From Metabacillus dongyingensis (GTDB lineage: Bacteria > Bacillota > Bacilli > Bacillales > Bacillaceae): a stretch of 64,000 bases of DNA. The stretch is taken from the NCBI RefSeq assembly GCF_019933155.2, contig NZ_CP082944.1, positions 994,001 through 1,058,000 of the forward strand, written 5' to 3'. A model generated the notes under the pieces. The model saw only the letters and a list, made by a program, of their open reading frames with translations, made no database searches and was not told the origin of the DNA. Each line of letters begins with the position of its first letter. Position 1 is the stretch's first letter. The position numbers were made by a program, and so were the translations under genes. Of this stretch, positions 35,844 through 45,942 are shown one piece after another.

Positions 35844-37130
35844 ATGACAAACGAAAGAGTACAAAAATTAAAAGAGAATTGGGAAATGGATGCAAGATGG
35901 AACGGAGTAGAAAGACCATATACAGCAGAAGAAGTAATTCGACTTCGCGGTTCCATTGATATTGAACATACACTTGCACGCAGAGGTGCTGAAAAGTTCT
36001 GGAACCTGCTGCAGAAGGAAGATTATGTACATGCACTGGGCGCACTAACAGGAAATCAGGCAGTTCAGCAAGTAAAGGCAGGATTGAAAGCGATTTATTT
36101 AAGCGGCTGGCAAGTAGCGGCTGATGCAAACCTTTCAGGACACATGTACCCGGATCAAAGTTTATATCCGGCAAACAGTGTGCCGTCGGTTGTAAAACGA
36201 ATCAATCAGGCCCTTCAGCGTGCCGATCAAATTCAGCATCTTGAGGGAGAAGGAAACATCGACTGGTTCGCTCCGATTATTGCTGATGCAGAAGCTGGCT
36301 TCGGCGGACAGCTGAACGTATTTGAATTAATGAAAGGAATGATTGAAGCTGGAGCAGCAGCGGTTCATTTCGAAGATCAACTATCATCTGAGAAAAAATG
36401 CGGTCACCTCGGCGGAAAGGTATTGCTGCCGACACAAACAGCTGTAAAGAATTTAATTTCAGCACGTCTTGCAGCTGACGTTATGGGCGTTCCAACTTTA
36501 ATCATTGCAAGAACAGATGCTGATGCAGCTGACTTAATTACAAGTGATGTAGATCCTGAAGATCAGGCATTTATTACAGGCGAGCGCACACCGGAAGGCT
36601 TCTTCCGCACAGCTGCCGGCATTGATCAGGCAATTGCCCGCGGACTCGCTTACGCTCCGTATGCAGACTTAGTCTGGTGCGAAACGTCAGAGCCGAACTT
36701 AGAGCAGGCGCAGAAGTTTGCTGATGCCATTCATGCAAAATTCCCAGGCAAGCTGCTTGCCTACAACTGTTCGCCATCTTTCAACTGGAAGAAAAAATTA
36801 GATGAAAAGACAATTGCCCAGTTCCAAAAAGAAATTGCTAAAATGGGCTACAAATTCCAGTTCGTTACTCTTGCCGGATTCCATGCACTAAACTACGGCA
36901 TGTTCGAACTTGCAAGAAAATACCGTGATCATGGCATGGCTGCTTACTCTGAGCTGCAGCAGGCTGAATTCGCAAGCGAGCAATACGGCTATACAGCAAC
37001 AAGACATCAGCGTGAAGTTGGAACTGGCTACTTTGATGAAGTATCACAAACCATTACAGGCGGAACTTCTTCAACAACTGCATTAAAAGGTTCAACAGAA
37101 GCAGAGCAGTTCACGGGTGCTCAATCTTAA
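35844..37130 (+). CDS. aceA: Isocitrate lyase
   Basis: 428 aa. The catalytic loop [11 protein letters not shown] (C186) and [15 protein letters not shown] (metal-binding Asp), [12 protein letters not shown] and [14 protein letters not shown] are all present. It splits isocitrate into glyoxylate and succinate, allowing growth on acetate and fatty acids. Malate synthase is not next to it in this window. GGAGGGATC precedes the ATG. Proximity to lcfB is suggestive of a fatty acid/acetate theme only. A strong terminator follows. Confidence 0.96.
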   Translation: MTNERVQKLKENWEMDARWNGVERPYTAEEVIRLRGSIDIEHTLARRGAEKFWNLLQKEDYVHALGALTGNQAVQQVKAGLKAIYLSGWQVAADANLSGHMYPDQSLYPANSVPSVVKRINQALQRADQIQHLEGEGNIDWFAPIIADAEAGFGGQLNVFELMKGMIEAGAAAVHFEDQLSSEKKCGHLGGKVLLPTQTAVKNLISARLAADVMGVPTLIIARTDADAADLITSDVDPEDQAFITGERTPEGFFRTAAGIDQAIARGLAYAPYADLVWCETSEPNLEQAQKFADAIHAKFPGKLLAYNCSPSFNWKKKLDEKTIAQFQKEIAKMGYKFQFVTLAGFHALNYGMFELARKYRDHGMAAYSELQQAEFASEQYGYTATRHQREVGTGYFDEVSQTITGGTSSTTALKGSTEAEQFTGAQS

Positions 37131-37138
37131 TAGGACAG

Positions 37139-37176
37139 AAAAGCTGCCGCATCATTTTGGTGCGGCAGCTTTCTTT
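37139..37176 (+). terminator. Terminator after aceA
   Basis: AAAGCTGCCGCA pairs perfectly with TGCGGCAGCTTT across a 9-base loop, followed by T-rich sequence. Confidence 0.9.
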
Positions 37177-37224
37177 TCGTGTACTGGAATTTAATTTCGC
37201 TGTATTTTTGAGATCAAAGAACAC

Positions 37225-38480
37225 ATATGATGCGCTTCAACCGAGAAAATCTTAAATAAAGGTACCCATAAGAGCTGTATGATGCCCCAAACCGAGAAAA
37301 TCTTAAACGAAGGTACCCATAGGAGCTGTATGATGCCCCAAAACCGAGAAAATCTTAAAAGAAGGTACCCATAGGAGCTGTAAGATGCCCCAAAACCGAG
37401 AAAACCTTAAAAGAAGGTACCCATGGAGCCGTATGATGCCCCAAAACCGGAAAAATCTTAAATGAAGGTACTCATTGGAGCCGTATGATGCCCCAAAACC
37501 GGGAAAATCTTAAATGAAGGTACTCATTGGAGCTGTATGATGCCCCAAAACCGGGAAAATCTTAAACGAAGGTACTCATAGGAGCAGTATTATGCCCCAA
37601 AACCGAGAAAACCTTAAAAGAAGGAACCCATAGGAGCTGTATGATTCCCCCAAACCGAGAAAATCTTAAACGAAGGTACCCATAGGAGCTGTATGATGCC
37701 CCAAAACCGGGAAAATCTTAAAAGAAGGTACCCATAGGAGCTGTATGATGCCCCAAAACCGGGAAATCTTAAAAGAAGGTACCCATAGGAGCTGTATGAT
37801 GCCCCAAAACCGGGAAAATCATAAATGAAGGAACCCATAGGAGCTGTATGATTCCTCAAAACCGGGAAAATCTTAAACGAAGGTACCCATAGGAGCTGTA
37901 TGATTCCTCAAAACCGAGAAAATCTTAAAAGAAGGTACTCATAGGAGCAGTATGATGCCCCAAAACCGGGAAAATCTTAAAAGAAGGAACCCATAGGAGC
38001 TGTATGATGCCCCAAAACCGGGAAAATCATAAATGAAGGAACCCATAGGAGCTGTATGATGCCCCAAAACCGGGAAAATCATAAATAAAGGTACTCATAG
38101 GAGCTGTATGATGCCTCAAAACCGGGAAAATCATAATAAAGGTACTCATAGGAGCTGTATGATACCCCAAAACCGAGGAAATCTTAAAAAAAGGTACCCA
38201 TAGGAGCTGTATGATTCCTCAAAACCGAGAAAATCATAAAAGAAGGTACCCATAGGAGCTGTATGATGCCTCAAAACCGGGAAAATCATAAATAAAGGTA
38301 CTCATAGGAGCTGTATGATGCCCCAAAACCGGGAAAATCTTAAAAGAAGGTACCCATAGAAGTTGTATGATGCCCCAAAACCGAGAAAACCTTAAAAGAA
38401 GGAACCCATAGGAGCTGTAAGATGCCCCAAAACCAGGAAAATCTTAAACGAAAGTAATCAAAGAAGCTGTTTGCCGCCCT
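37225..38480. repeat. 52-bp tandem repeat array, 24 copies
   Basis: Twenty-four consecutive copies of a unit beginning CCGRGAAAATCTTAAA and ending AGGAGCTGTATGATGCCCCAAAA run from 37241 to about 38480, with a degenerate piece before and after. Unit length is 52 bases in nearly every copy, 51 in four. Copies differ at few positions (CGAG/CGGG, CTTAAA/CATAAA, GGTACC/GGAACC/GGTACT), so the array is recent or homogenised. There are no spacers, so it is not CRISPR. On the plus strand most units read as AGGAG, ATG and an 11-14 codon frame ending within the next unit's AGGAG; whether this is used is unknown. It lies between the aceA and IDEAL-protein terminators. Confidence 0.95.
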
Positions 38481-38502
38481 CCGAATTTTCCATCAACAAC
38501 AT

Positions 38503-38533
38503 AAAAGCAAGCCCCGCTTCGGGGCTTGCTTTT
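38503..38533 (-). terminator. Terminator after the IDEAL-domain gene
   Basis: AAAAGCAAGCCCCG and CGGGGCTTGCTTTT pair perfectly (14 bp) across CTT, with terminal T-runs on the minus strand. It starts within the stop codon of the gene. Confidence 0.9.
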
Positions 38534-38765
38534 AAATGATTAAACGCAGTTCTGCATATTCTTTGGCTAACTTTAAAAATAACGGTTTGTCATTGCGGTC
38601 CAAGGACTCATCGATCTTTTCCTGAAGGAGGGACAGTTTCCGGGTTAACACAGCTTCATCCAACACCATTTGAATGTAAATATCAAGTACGGTTTCCTGT
38701 TTCTTTTCCATCTTGAATGTGTTACGGGACTTCATGATCTCGGTATACGTTTTCCTGTTTTTCAC
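38532..38765 (-). CDS. IDEAL-domain small protein
   Basis: 77 aa, soluble and charged. The C-terminal stretch LLQEKIDESLDRNDKPLFLKLAKEYAEL (about residues 45-73) matches the short IDEAL domain of Bacillales proteins of unknown function. The N-terminus is basic (MKNRKTYTEIMKSRN). The start is a GTG at 38765, preceded by AGGGGTGAT. The gene is single, with its own terminator, between the tandem repeat and the N-glycan locus. The function is unknown. Confidence 0.75.
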   Translation of the reverse strand: MKNRKTYTEIMKSRNTFKMEKKQETVLDIYIQMVLDEAVLTRKLSLLQEKIDESLDRNDKPLFLKLAKEYAELRLII

Positions 38766-39144
38766 GAAAGATCACCCCTGATGCCTTTTTTTAATTATAT
38801 GGATAAAAGGCCTAGAAATCAACTAAATATTTATAATTTTTAGAAAACTTATTTCTCCAAATTCTGCAAGTATTAAATGGAACCGAAACAGGAGCATGAA
38901 ATAAATAGGTTTGTAAAGTATGGATGAAAAGATCTCATGATGATCTTTTTGCAGAAAAATAGTCATTTTAAGGCGAATGTATTGATTAACCATTAATTGA
39001 AGAGTTTTAAACAGTATTGATTGAAACAGGCAGCCAAGCTTTGCTGTCTGTTTTATTTTGTTTTAATCACTCAATAGGAGATAGGCACTCTTGTGAACTT
39101 TTATTAGTTATGGTGGAAAAACCTTATCATTTCATATCGTTTCA
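38766..39144. other. Gene-free stretch with orphan hairpins
   Basis: No credible reading frame. Two structures stand out. AAAGATC/GATCTTT at about 38937-38949 is a weak hairpin. AACAGGCAGC (39025-39034) pairs with GCTGTCTGTT (39043-39052) and is followed by a T-rich run, the form of a Rho-independent terminator, with no gene ending just upstream. It could end a short untranslated RNA or be left over from a lost gene. Confidence 0.5.
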
Positions 39145-39201
39145 TTGACTCTACTTTTCAATCAAAATATTGTTAAGGTATTAAACGAGAAACCGCTTAC
39201 A
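39145..39201 (+). promoter_or_regulatory. Promoter and cre/LacI-type operator of the mannosidase operon
   Basis: TTGACT (39145-39150), 17 bases, TATTGT (39168-39173). Bases 39188-39201, AGAAACCGCTTACA, match the CcpA consensus TGWAANCGNTNWCA at all but the first defined position. They lie just after the expected transcription start, a typical repressing position. The site also resembles the GAAAGCGCTT operators at 59500 and 61704. Confidence 0.65.
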
Positions 39202-39218
39202 ATAATGAGGTGAAAAAA

Positions 39219-41930
39219 ATGAAAAATAAGAGAACAGCACATATCATATCACACTCCCATTGGGACAGGGAATGGTATATGTCTTTTGAGAAACATCGAT
39301 ATTATTTAGTGAAATTAATCGACGAACTACTTGAATTATTTCAAAAAGAACCAGATTTTAAAAGTTTCCATTTAGATGGACAAACGATTCTGTTAGAGGA
39401 CTACCTTGAAATTCGACCTGAAAAAAGGGAAGAATTAAAAAAAGCAATAAGTGAAAAAAAGCTTCACATTGGACCATGGTATGTTCTTCAAGATGCTTTT
39501 TTAACAAGCTCTGAATCAAACATACGAAATCTTCTCTATGGCTTAAGGGATGCTAAAGAATTTGGATCGGTCTCAAAGCTAGGTTACTTCCCGGATACGT
39601 TCGGGATTTATGGTCAGGCGCCGCAGCTGTTAAAGCAAGCAAAAATCGAGACAGCTGCATTTGGAAGAGGTGTAAAACCTACTGGATTTAACAATACGGT
39701 GGAAGATGCAAAAAACTTCGAGTCACCCTTTTCAGAACTAAAATGGGAATCACCTGATGGTTCATCCATCCTTGGAATTCTTTTTGCGAATTGGTATTCA
39801 AATGGCAATGAAGTACCAGAGGATGAGAAGGATGCTCTTAGCTTTTGGAATACAAAAATTGAGCAGGCCATGAAGTATGCGGCGACTCCACACCTGCTTT
39901 TCATGAATGGGTGTGATCATCAGCCAGTTCAGCACAATCTTCCAGCGGCCATTTTAACGGCTAAAAAGCTTTTTCCTGACATCGATTTCGTTCATGCAAG
40001 CTTTGATGATTATCTGAAAAACCTTAAAGCATCTTTACCTAATGAATTACAGACAATCACAGGGGAGCTGCGAAACCAGCGAACAGATGGATGGTCTACA
40101 CTTGTGAATACAGCTTCCGCAAGAATCTATCTCAAACAAATGAATCAGGAGTGTCAGGCGTTGCTTGAAAAAGCAGCCGAACCTCTTTCGGTCATGGCAC
40201 ATCTCGTTGGGTTTGAATATCCGAGTCACTTCTTAAACTATGCATGGAAAACATTAATGAAGAATCATCCGCATGACAGCATATGCGGATGCAGCGTAGA
40301 TGAGGTACACCGCGAGATGGTAAGCCGGTTTGAAAAAGTTATGCAGATAACTGAAATGATTGTACAAGAAAAAGGAAAAGAAATTGCTTCCCGTATTGAT
40401 ACAAGGATAGATAATGACTCAAATACTTGTATCCCTATTGTTATTTTTAACGGATCGGGTTCGAAGCGTGAAGAAGTGATTACGAAAGAGGTTGAACTTG
40501 AGAAGATTTATTTTTCAGAAATGGATTTTCAGCAAATCCCAGCTTATTTTGCCGGGAAATCTATGCCAGAGCTTGAAGTGAGTGATTCGATGGGAATCGC
40601 AGTTCAAAGTGTCTATCATGATAAAGGTATCCGTTTTGGCTATGACTTACCTTCTGACGGCTTTAGAAGACCCTATTTTGCCAGGATTGCAGAACTCACA
40701 TTTTTAGCTGAAAATGTGCCCCAAATCGGTTATAAAACGTATTACGTAAACCAAAGCGAAAATCCGGCTCAATTTAAACAGATTGACATTATGAATCATG
40801 ACCGTGAAATGGAAAATGATTTTGTTCATATTAAAATCCATGAGGACGGCTCTTATACTCTTACAAATAAGAAAAGTGGAAAAACATATGAATGTTTAGG
40901 AATATATGAAAATACGGGCGATATTGGCAATGAATATATGTTTAAAAATACTTTGGACTCACTCCCGCTTACTACAAAGGGTCTGAAAGCCCAAATTAAA
41001 GTGCTGGAAAACAATAGCCTAAGAGCAAGGGTTGAAATGATCCACAAATGGGTGATCCCAAAGAGCGCAGATCAAGCATTTGAAAAGGAAAAAAGGATGT
41101 TAGTCTGGCACAAAAACAGAAAAGCGTCTCGTTCAGCGGAGACCGCAACTATTCAGATAAGAACCATTATGACGCTAGATCAAACATCAAGAGGACCATC
41201 CTTTCAGGCTTTTATTGAAAATCAAGCAAAAGATCATCGAATAAGAGTGTTATTTCCAACAAATATTCAAACGGACTCTCACCATGCAGACAGTGTTTTT
41301 GAAATCGTTAAAAGAAAAAACAGCCCTGAAATAGAATGGGAGAATCCTAGCTTTGATCATCATCAACAAGGTTTTGTCAGTATGTCAGATGAACGGAAAG
41401 GATTGACCATTGCAAATAAAGGCTTACATGAGTATGAAATCATAGAAGAAAACAAAACCATCGCCTTAACATTACTTCGTTCTGTCTCAGAGCTTGGGGA
41501 TTGGGGAGATTTCTCTGCACCTGAAGCTCAATGTTTAGGGGAGAATGAAGCAGAATGGATGGTTATCCCTCATTCCGGTGATGTGATTGCATCTGAATCT
41601 TACCATCTTGCCTATCAATTCCAGGCGCCCTTAACGATGATTCAAACGGATCTTCATCATGGGGACTTGCCAAAGGATAACCATTTCCTCGAATGGAATG
41701 GTCCATCGCTTGCCATGTCGACTTTCAAGATGGCTGAAGAGGGCGATCATGTGGTCACCAGATGGTTCAATACTTCAGATGAAAAAGCTGATTTAAAAGT
41801 AAACATGCCTCTTGTTAAACAAGGATTTGCCAGCAATATCATTGAAGAGAAGCTAGAAGTTCTGCAAAGCAACAACATTGAAATAGACTTAAAACCGTTC
41901 GAGATTAAGACGGTAGCCTGGACCCATTAA
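39219..41930 (+). CDS. GH38 alpha-mannosidase (MngB-like)
   Basis: 903 aa, cytoplasmic (no signal peptide). The catalytic domain starts at once: SHSHWDREWY (zinc ligands H12/H14 region and D16), LGYFPDTFGIYGQAPQLLKQA (nucleophile D126) and KNHPHDSICGCSVDEVH (zinc His). The short N-terminus and these motifs fit the bacterial MngB/SpGH38 subgroup, which removes alpha-linked mannose, or mannose from mannosylglycerate. In this locus alpha-mannosyl oligosaccharides from N-glycans are the likelier substrate. The ATG at 39219 has GAGGTGA 5 bases upstream; a GTG 9 bases earlier lies inside that site. It is first in the operon, 14 bases before GH125. Confidence 0.9.
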   Translation: MKNKRTAHIISHSHWDREWYMSFEKHRYYLVKLIDELLELFQKEPDFKSFHLDGQTILLEDYLEIRPEKREELKKAISEKKLHIGPWYVLQDAFLTSSESNIRNLLYGLRDAKEFGSVSKLGYFPDTFGIYGQAPQLLKQAKIETAAFGRGVKPTGFNNTVEDAKNFESPFSELKWESPDGSSILGILFANWYSNGNEVPEDEKDALSFWNTKIEQAMKYAATPHLLFMNGCDHQPVQHNLPAAILTAKKLFPDIDFVHASFDDYLKNLKASLPNELQTITGELRNQRTDGWSTLVNTASARIYLKQMNQECQALLEKAAEPLSVMAHLVGFEYPSHFLNYAWKTLMKNHPHDSICGCSVDEVHREMVSRFEKVMQITEMIVQEKGKEIASRIDTRIDNDSNTCIPIVIFNGSGSKREEVITKEVELEKIYFSEMDFQQIPAYFAGKSMPELEVSDSMGIAVQSVYHDKGIRFGYDLPSDGFRRPYFARIAELTFLAENVPQIGYKTYYVNQSENPAQFKQIDIMNHDREMENDFVHIKIHEDGSYTLTNKKSGKTYECLGIYENTGDIGNEYMFKNTLDSLPLTTKGLKAQIKVLENNSLRARVEMIHKWVIPKSADQAFEKEKRMLVWHKNRKASRSAETATIQIRTIMTLDQTSRGPSFQAFIENQAKDHRIRVLFPTNIQTDSHHADSVFEIVKRKNSPEIEWENPSFDHHQQGFVSMSDERKGLTIANKGLHEYEIIEENKTIALTLLRSVSELGDWGDFSAPEAQCLGENEAEWMVIPHSGDVIASESYHLAYQFQAPLTMIQTDLHHGDLPKDNHFLEWNGPSLAMSTFKMAEEGDHVVTRWFNTSDEKADLKVNMPLVKQGFASNIIEEKLEVLQSNNIEIDLKPFEIKTVAWTH

Positions 41931-41944
41931 AAGGAGTAGATGAT

Positions 41945-43264
41945 GTGAACGCAACGATACCTGAGTCAATGAAAAAACTCATTTCAAGAGTGAACGAACA
42001 TTTTCCGAATGATAAAAAACTTCAGGAGATGTTTGCACAATGTTTTATTAATACCTATACAACAACTTTAAAACCGCAAGAAGATGGAACAACCTTTGTA
42101 ATTACAGGTGATATACCTGCAATGTGGCTAAGAGATTCAGCAGCACAAGTGAGACCTTATCTCATCTTGGCTGAAGAAGATGAGCAAATCGCAGAAATGA
42201 TTGAGGGGGTTGTTTCTAAACAATTCCAGTTCATTAACCATGATCCTTATGCAAATGCGTTTAATGAAACCTCAAGCGGTAAGGGCCACCAAGGCGACAA
42301 AACAGACATGACTCCTTATATTTGGGAAAGAAAATATGAAGTGGATTCCCTTTGCTATCCCTTGCAGCTTGCCTATCTGCTTTGGAAATCAACGGGACGC
42401 ACTTCCCATTTTAACGATTCTTATCAAGCGGGATTAAAAAGCATTTTGAATGTGTGGAAGGTAGAACAAAATCATGAAAATAAATCATCATACCGTTTCG
42501 AACGTGAAAATGTTCGGCAATCAGACACACTCACGCGCAGCGGCATGGGATCAGAGGTAATAAAAACCGGTATGACTTGGAGTGCATTTCGTCCCAGTGA
42601 TGATGCTTGCCACTATGGTTACCTTGTTCCAGCCAACATGTTTGCGGTTGTAGCTCTTAAATATTCTGCTGAAATTTGTCTTCAGGTCTTGCTTGATTCC
42701 GAACTTGCTAAAGAATGCATGCAATTGGCTTCTGAAATAGAGGAGGGAATAGAAAAATATAGTGTGATCAACCATCCTGTCTATGAAGAAATGTACGTCT
42801 ATGAAACTGATGGCAGGGGAGGTTATAACTTAATGGATGACGCGAATGTTCCAAGCCTTCTCTCGATGCCATATTTAGGTTATTGCGATTTTAACGATCG
42901 AATCTACCAAAATACGAGACATTTTTTGCTGAGCCGGGATAACCCTTATTATTATGAGGGGAAAGCAGCAAGCGGAATTGGCAGTCCGCATACCCCAGAT
43001 CATTATATATGGCATATCGCCTTAGCCATTCAAGGTATGACAGCACAAGAGGAATCTGAAAAACAAAGAATATTATCCGCTTTTAAAGAAACGGATGGTG
43101 ATACAGGCTATATGCATGAAGGGTTTAACTCAGATGATCCAAAGGAGTACACAAGAGAGTGGTTTTCATGGGCAAACTCTATGTTCAGTGAATTTGTTTT
43201 AAGTCTTTGCGGATATACAGTCAAAGGAAGTCCGCTGAATCAATGGCTTCAAAATAAAGAATGA
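41945..43264 (+). CDS. GH125 exo-alpha-1,6-mannosidase
   Basis: 439 aa, cytoplasmic. It contains ITGDIPAMWLRDSAAQVRPY, DPYANAFNE, WERKYEVDSLCYPLQLAY, GMTWSAFRPSDDA, LMDDANVPSLLSMPYLGY and EWFSWANSMFSEFVL, the conserved blocks of family GH125 (formerly DUF1237). Characterised members are metal-independent, inverting exo-alpha-1,6-mannosidases acting on N-glycan or fungal mannan ends. It pairs with GH38 in the pneumococcal N-glycan locus too. The start is GTG with AAGGAG 9 bases upstream, 14 bases after the GH38 gene. Confidence 0.92.
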   Translation: MNATIPESMKKLISRVNEHFPNDKKLQEMFAQCFINTYTTTLKPQEDGTTFVITGDIPAMWLRDSAAQVRPYLILAEEDEQIAEMIEGVVSKQFQFINHDPYANAFNETSSGKGHQGDKTDMTPYIWERKYEVDSLCYPLQLAYLLWKSTGRTSHFNDSYQAGLKSILNVWKVEQNHENKSSYRFERENVRQSDTLTRSGMGSEVIKTGMTWSAFRPSDDACHYGYLVPANMFAVVALKYSAEICLQVLLDSELAKECMQLASEIEEGIEKYSVINHPVYEEMYVYETDGRGGYNLMDDANVPSLLSMPYLGYCDFNDRIYQNTRHFLLSRDNPYYYEGKAASGIGSPHTPDHYIWHIALAIQGMTAQEESEKQRILSAFKETDGDTGYMHEGFNSDDPKEYTREWFSWANSMFSEFVLSLCGYTVKGSPLNQWLQNKE

Positions 43265-43280
43265 AGAGGGGATGTAAGGT

Positions 43281-45935
43281 ATGGTTCGGTCTAAAAAGGG
43301 GTTATGTTCCATTGTCGTTTTTCTGTCTGTTTGTTTTGTGATCTTTATGCCATCCGGCAGCTTTGCAGCTCAGCCGGAATCATCTTATTGGTTTCCAGAA
43401 CAACTCCTTAAATGGAGTCCTGAAAGTGATCCTGATGCTCCATTCAATCGAAGTACAATTCCTTTAGCAGATAGGGAGACGCTTTATAATGTCAACAGCA
43501 ATGCTCAATCAGAAGCAAAACTTGTTGCATTATCAGCGTTAAACAAAAACACTAGCGGTGTACCTTCTCAAGGAGGGAAAGAGTTCTTTGCCAACACGTT
43601 TAGTTACTGGCAGTATGTCGATTTAATGGTGTATTGGGCAGGTTCATCCGGCGAGGGCATCATTGTTCCTCCAAGTGCAGATGTGATTGACTCTTCCCAC
43701 AAAAATGGTGTTCCGATTTTAGGGAATGTTTTCTTCCCTCCTGCTGTATATGGAGGAAAAATAGAGTGGTTGAATCAAATGCTTGAGCAGCGCGCGGACG
43801 GTTCATTTCCTGCAGCAGATAAATTGCTGGAAGCAGCAGAATATTATGGATTTGATGGCTGGTTTATTAACCAGGAAACAGAAGGCGGAAGCCAAGAAAC
43901 CGCTCTGAAAATGAAAGAGTTTCTCACGTACCTTCAAAAAAATAAAAAAGACGGCATGCACATCATGTGGTATGACTCGATGACAGAAGATGGCAGAATT
44001 AATTGGCAAAATGCCTTAACTGACAAAAATAAAGCCTTTTTGCAAGATGGAAATAACCGGGTATCCGATAGCATGTTTTTGAATTTTTGGTGGAAAAACC
44101 AGGAAGCATCTAACTTGAAAGCTAAGGAAATCGGAAGATCCCCCTATGATTTGTATACGGGCATTGACGTGGAAGCAAAAGGAACACTAACAAAAGTTCC
44201 ATGGAATGGAATTTTCCCGGAAGGAAAAAGTCCAAATACTTCTTTAGGAATTTATCGTCCTGACTGGACATTTAACTCTTCTAAAACGATGAATGAATTT
44301 TATCAAAAAGAACAGGATTTCTGGTCTGGCCAAAAAGGGGATCCTTCCAGTACGGATGGAAATGGCGATTGGAAAGGAATGTCTCACTACTTTACAGATA
44401 AAACGGCAATTACTCAATTGCCATTTGTGACTAATTTCAATACTGGCAGCGGACAATTTTTTGCCGTAGAAGGAAATAGGCTGAGTCATAAATCATGGAA
44501 CAACAGAAGTTTGCAGGATATCCTTCCAACTTGGAGATGGCTCATTGAAGGAACACCAATCTCTGTTCAATTTGATTGGAACCAAGCGTATACAGGTGGA
44601 AGTTCTTTAAAAGTGTCAGGTGAACTAAACGGGAATGAATCATCCCATATTAAATTGTACAAAACAAAGCTTCCGGTTGAGAAGGATACGGAACTTTCGA
44701 TTACGTATAAATCTGCAAAACCAAATATGAAGGTTGGCATCAGTTTCTTAGACAAACCGAATCACTTTGAATTTTTCGATGTGAAAAAAGAGGCTAAAGG
44801 AAAATGGGTAACTCAAAAGATTAAACTGAAAAGGTTTAAGGGAAAAGAAATCGCTGCCATCTCTCTCAAATTTGATCAACAAGAAGCCATCGATATTAAT
44901 ATTGGTGAGATAAAAGTCTCTAACAAAAAAGATGAAGATGACATAAAAAAAGTTCATCAACCTGAAAATGTCATGATAAAAGAAACGGAATTCCAAAATG
45001 GGATTTATGCAAATGTTTCTCTGACTTGGGAAAGAAACAAACAAGCAGATTACTATGAAATTTATCGGGTGCTGCCAAATGGTGATAAAGAATGGCTAGG
45101 AGGAACTCCAAACAACTACTTTTATCTCTCTGATTTAAAACGAGAGGGAAAAGAGACGAAGACCGAATTGGAAGTAAAAAGTGTTTATAAAGGAAATCAG
45201 CGCAGCAAATCTGCTGAAGATGTATTTGACTGGCCGCCCTATCCAATGCCGAAAGCGAATTTCAGTTCAGATAAAACACTGGCAGCACCAGGTGAAGAGA
45301 TTCAATTTATGAATCAATCATCAGAAGTGACAGAGGAACTTGAATGGCGTTTTGAAGGAGGATCACCATCCAGCAGCACAGACGCGAAACCTGTTGTTAC
45401 GTATGAATCAGAAGGAACTTACTCTGTTACTTTAGTGGCGAAAAATAGTGAAGGGGAAGATATTGTCACTAAGGATGCCTATATTACGATCTCAAAAGAA
45501 GCAAATAATGTTACGAATGCAGCATTGAATAAGCAAGCTGCTGCTGATGGTCAATGTGCTTCATCTGAAGGTCCAGGATTTGCACTTGACGGTTCTAAAT
45601 CCAGTAAGTGGTGTGCTCTGGGTGATGCACCTCATTGGTTAAAGGTGGATCTTGGCAAAAATTACGCACTTTCTAAATTCGTCCTTCACCATGCCGCAGC
45701 AGGGGGAGAACCAAATGCCTTTAATACAAAAGCTTTTAGAATTGAAGGAAGTACAAATGGGGAGAATTGGTCTGAAGTTGTTAAAGTGACAGATAACGCA
45801 GCAGATGTTTCCGAACATAGTATTCAATTGACTGAAGCAAGATATGTAAGGCTATGGATTGATCAGCCTACTCAAGGGGGAGACCAAGCAGCCAGAATCT
45901 ATGAATTTGAAGTTTTTGGTTATCCTGCTCCATAG
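43281..45935 (+). CDS. Secreted GH85 endo-beta-N-acetylglucosaminidase, multidomain
   Basis: 884 aa. A signal peptide (residues 1-30, ending SGSFAA) is followed by a GH85 catalytic domain at about 55-400 with YWQYVDLMVYWAG and GFDGWFINQETEGG. N197 and E199 fit the Asn/Glu pair that drives substrate-assisted catalysis. A carbohydrate-binding-like beta domain (about 410-560), an Fn3-like domain (570-660), a PKD domain (665-745) and a C-terminal F5/8-type discoidin domain (750-884) follow. There is no LPxTG or membrane anchor, so it is released or held by its binding domains. It cuts between the two GlcNAc residues of the N-glycan core and is the only secreted hydrolase of the cluster. It lies 16 bases after GH125. 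Confidence 0.92.
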   Translation: MVRSKKGLCSIVVFLSVCFVIFMPSGSFAAQPESSYWFPEQLLKWSPESDPDAPFNRSTIPLADRETLYNVNSNAQSEAKLVALSALNKNTSGVPSQGGKEFFANTFSYWQYVDLMVYWAGSSGEGIIVPPSADVIDSSHKNGVPILGNVFFPPAVYGGKIEWLNQMLEQRADGSFPAADKLLEAAEYYGFDGWFINQETEGGSQETALKMKEFLTYLQKNKKDGMHIMWYDSMTEDGRINWQNALTDKNKAFLQDGNNRVSDSMFLNFWWKNQEASNLKAKEIGRSPYDLYTGIDVEAKGTLTKVPWNGIFPEGKSPNTSLGIYRPDWTFNSSKTMNEFYQKEQDFWSGQKGDPSSTDGNGDWKGMSHYFTDKTAITQLPFVTNFNTGSGQFFAVEGNRLSHKSWNNRSLQDILPTWRWLIEGTPISVQFDWNQAYTGGSSLKVSGELNGNESSHIKLYKTKLPVEKDTELSITYKSAKPNMKVGISFLDKPNHFEFFDVKKEAKGKWVTQKIKLKRFKGKEIAAISLKFDQQEAIDINIGEIKVSNKKDEDDIKKVHQPENVMIKETEFQNGIYANVSLTWERNKQADYYEIYRVLPNGDKEWLGGTPNNYFYLSDLKREGKETKTELEVKSVYKGNQRSKSAEDVFDWPPYPMPKANFSSDKTLAAPGEEIQFMNQSSEVTEELEWRFEGGSPSSSTDAKPVVTYESEGTYSVTLVAKNSEGEDIVTKDAYITISKEANNVTNAALNKQAAADGQCASSEGPGFALDGSKSSKWCALGDAPHWLKVDLGKNYALSKFVLHHAAAGGEPNAFNTKAFRIEGSTNGENWSEVVKVTDNAADVSEHSIQLTEARYVRLWIDQPTQGGDQAARIYEFEVFGYPAP

Positions 45936-45942
45936 TCAAGTA

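Noticed and set aside
37614..37859. 81-aa minus-strand frame in the tandem repeat (GASYSSYGYLLLRF...)
   Set aside because: It is produced by reading the 52-bp repeat; the frame shifts from unit to unit, there is no ribosome site, and it has no relation to a known protein.
37225..38480. CRISPR array
   Set aside because: The 52-base units follow each other directly with no unique spacers, the unit is longer than usual CRISPR repeats, and no cas gene is present.
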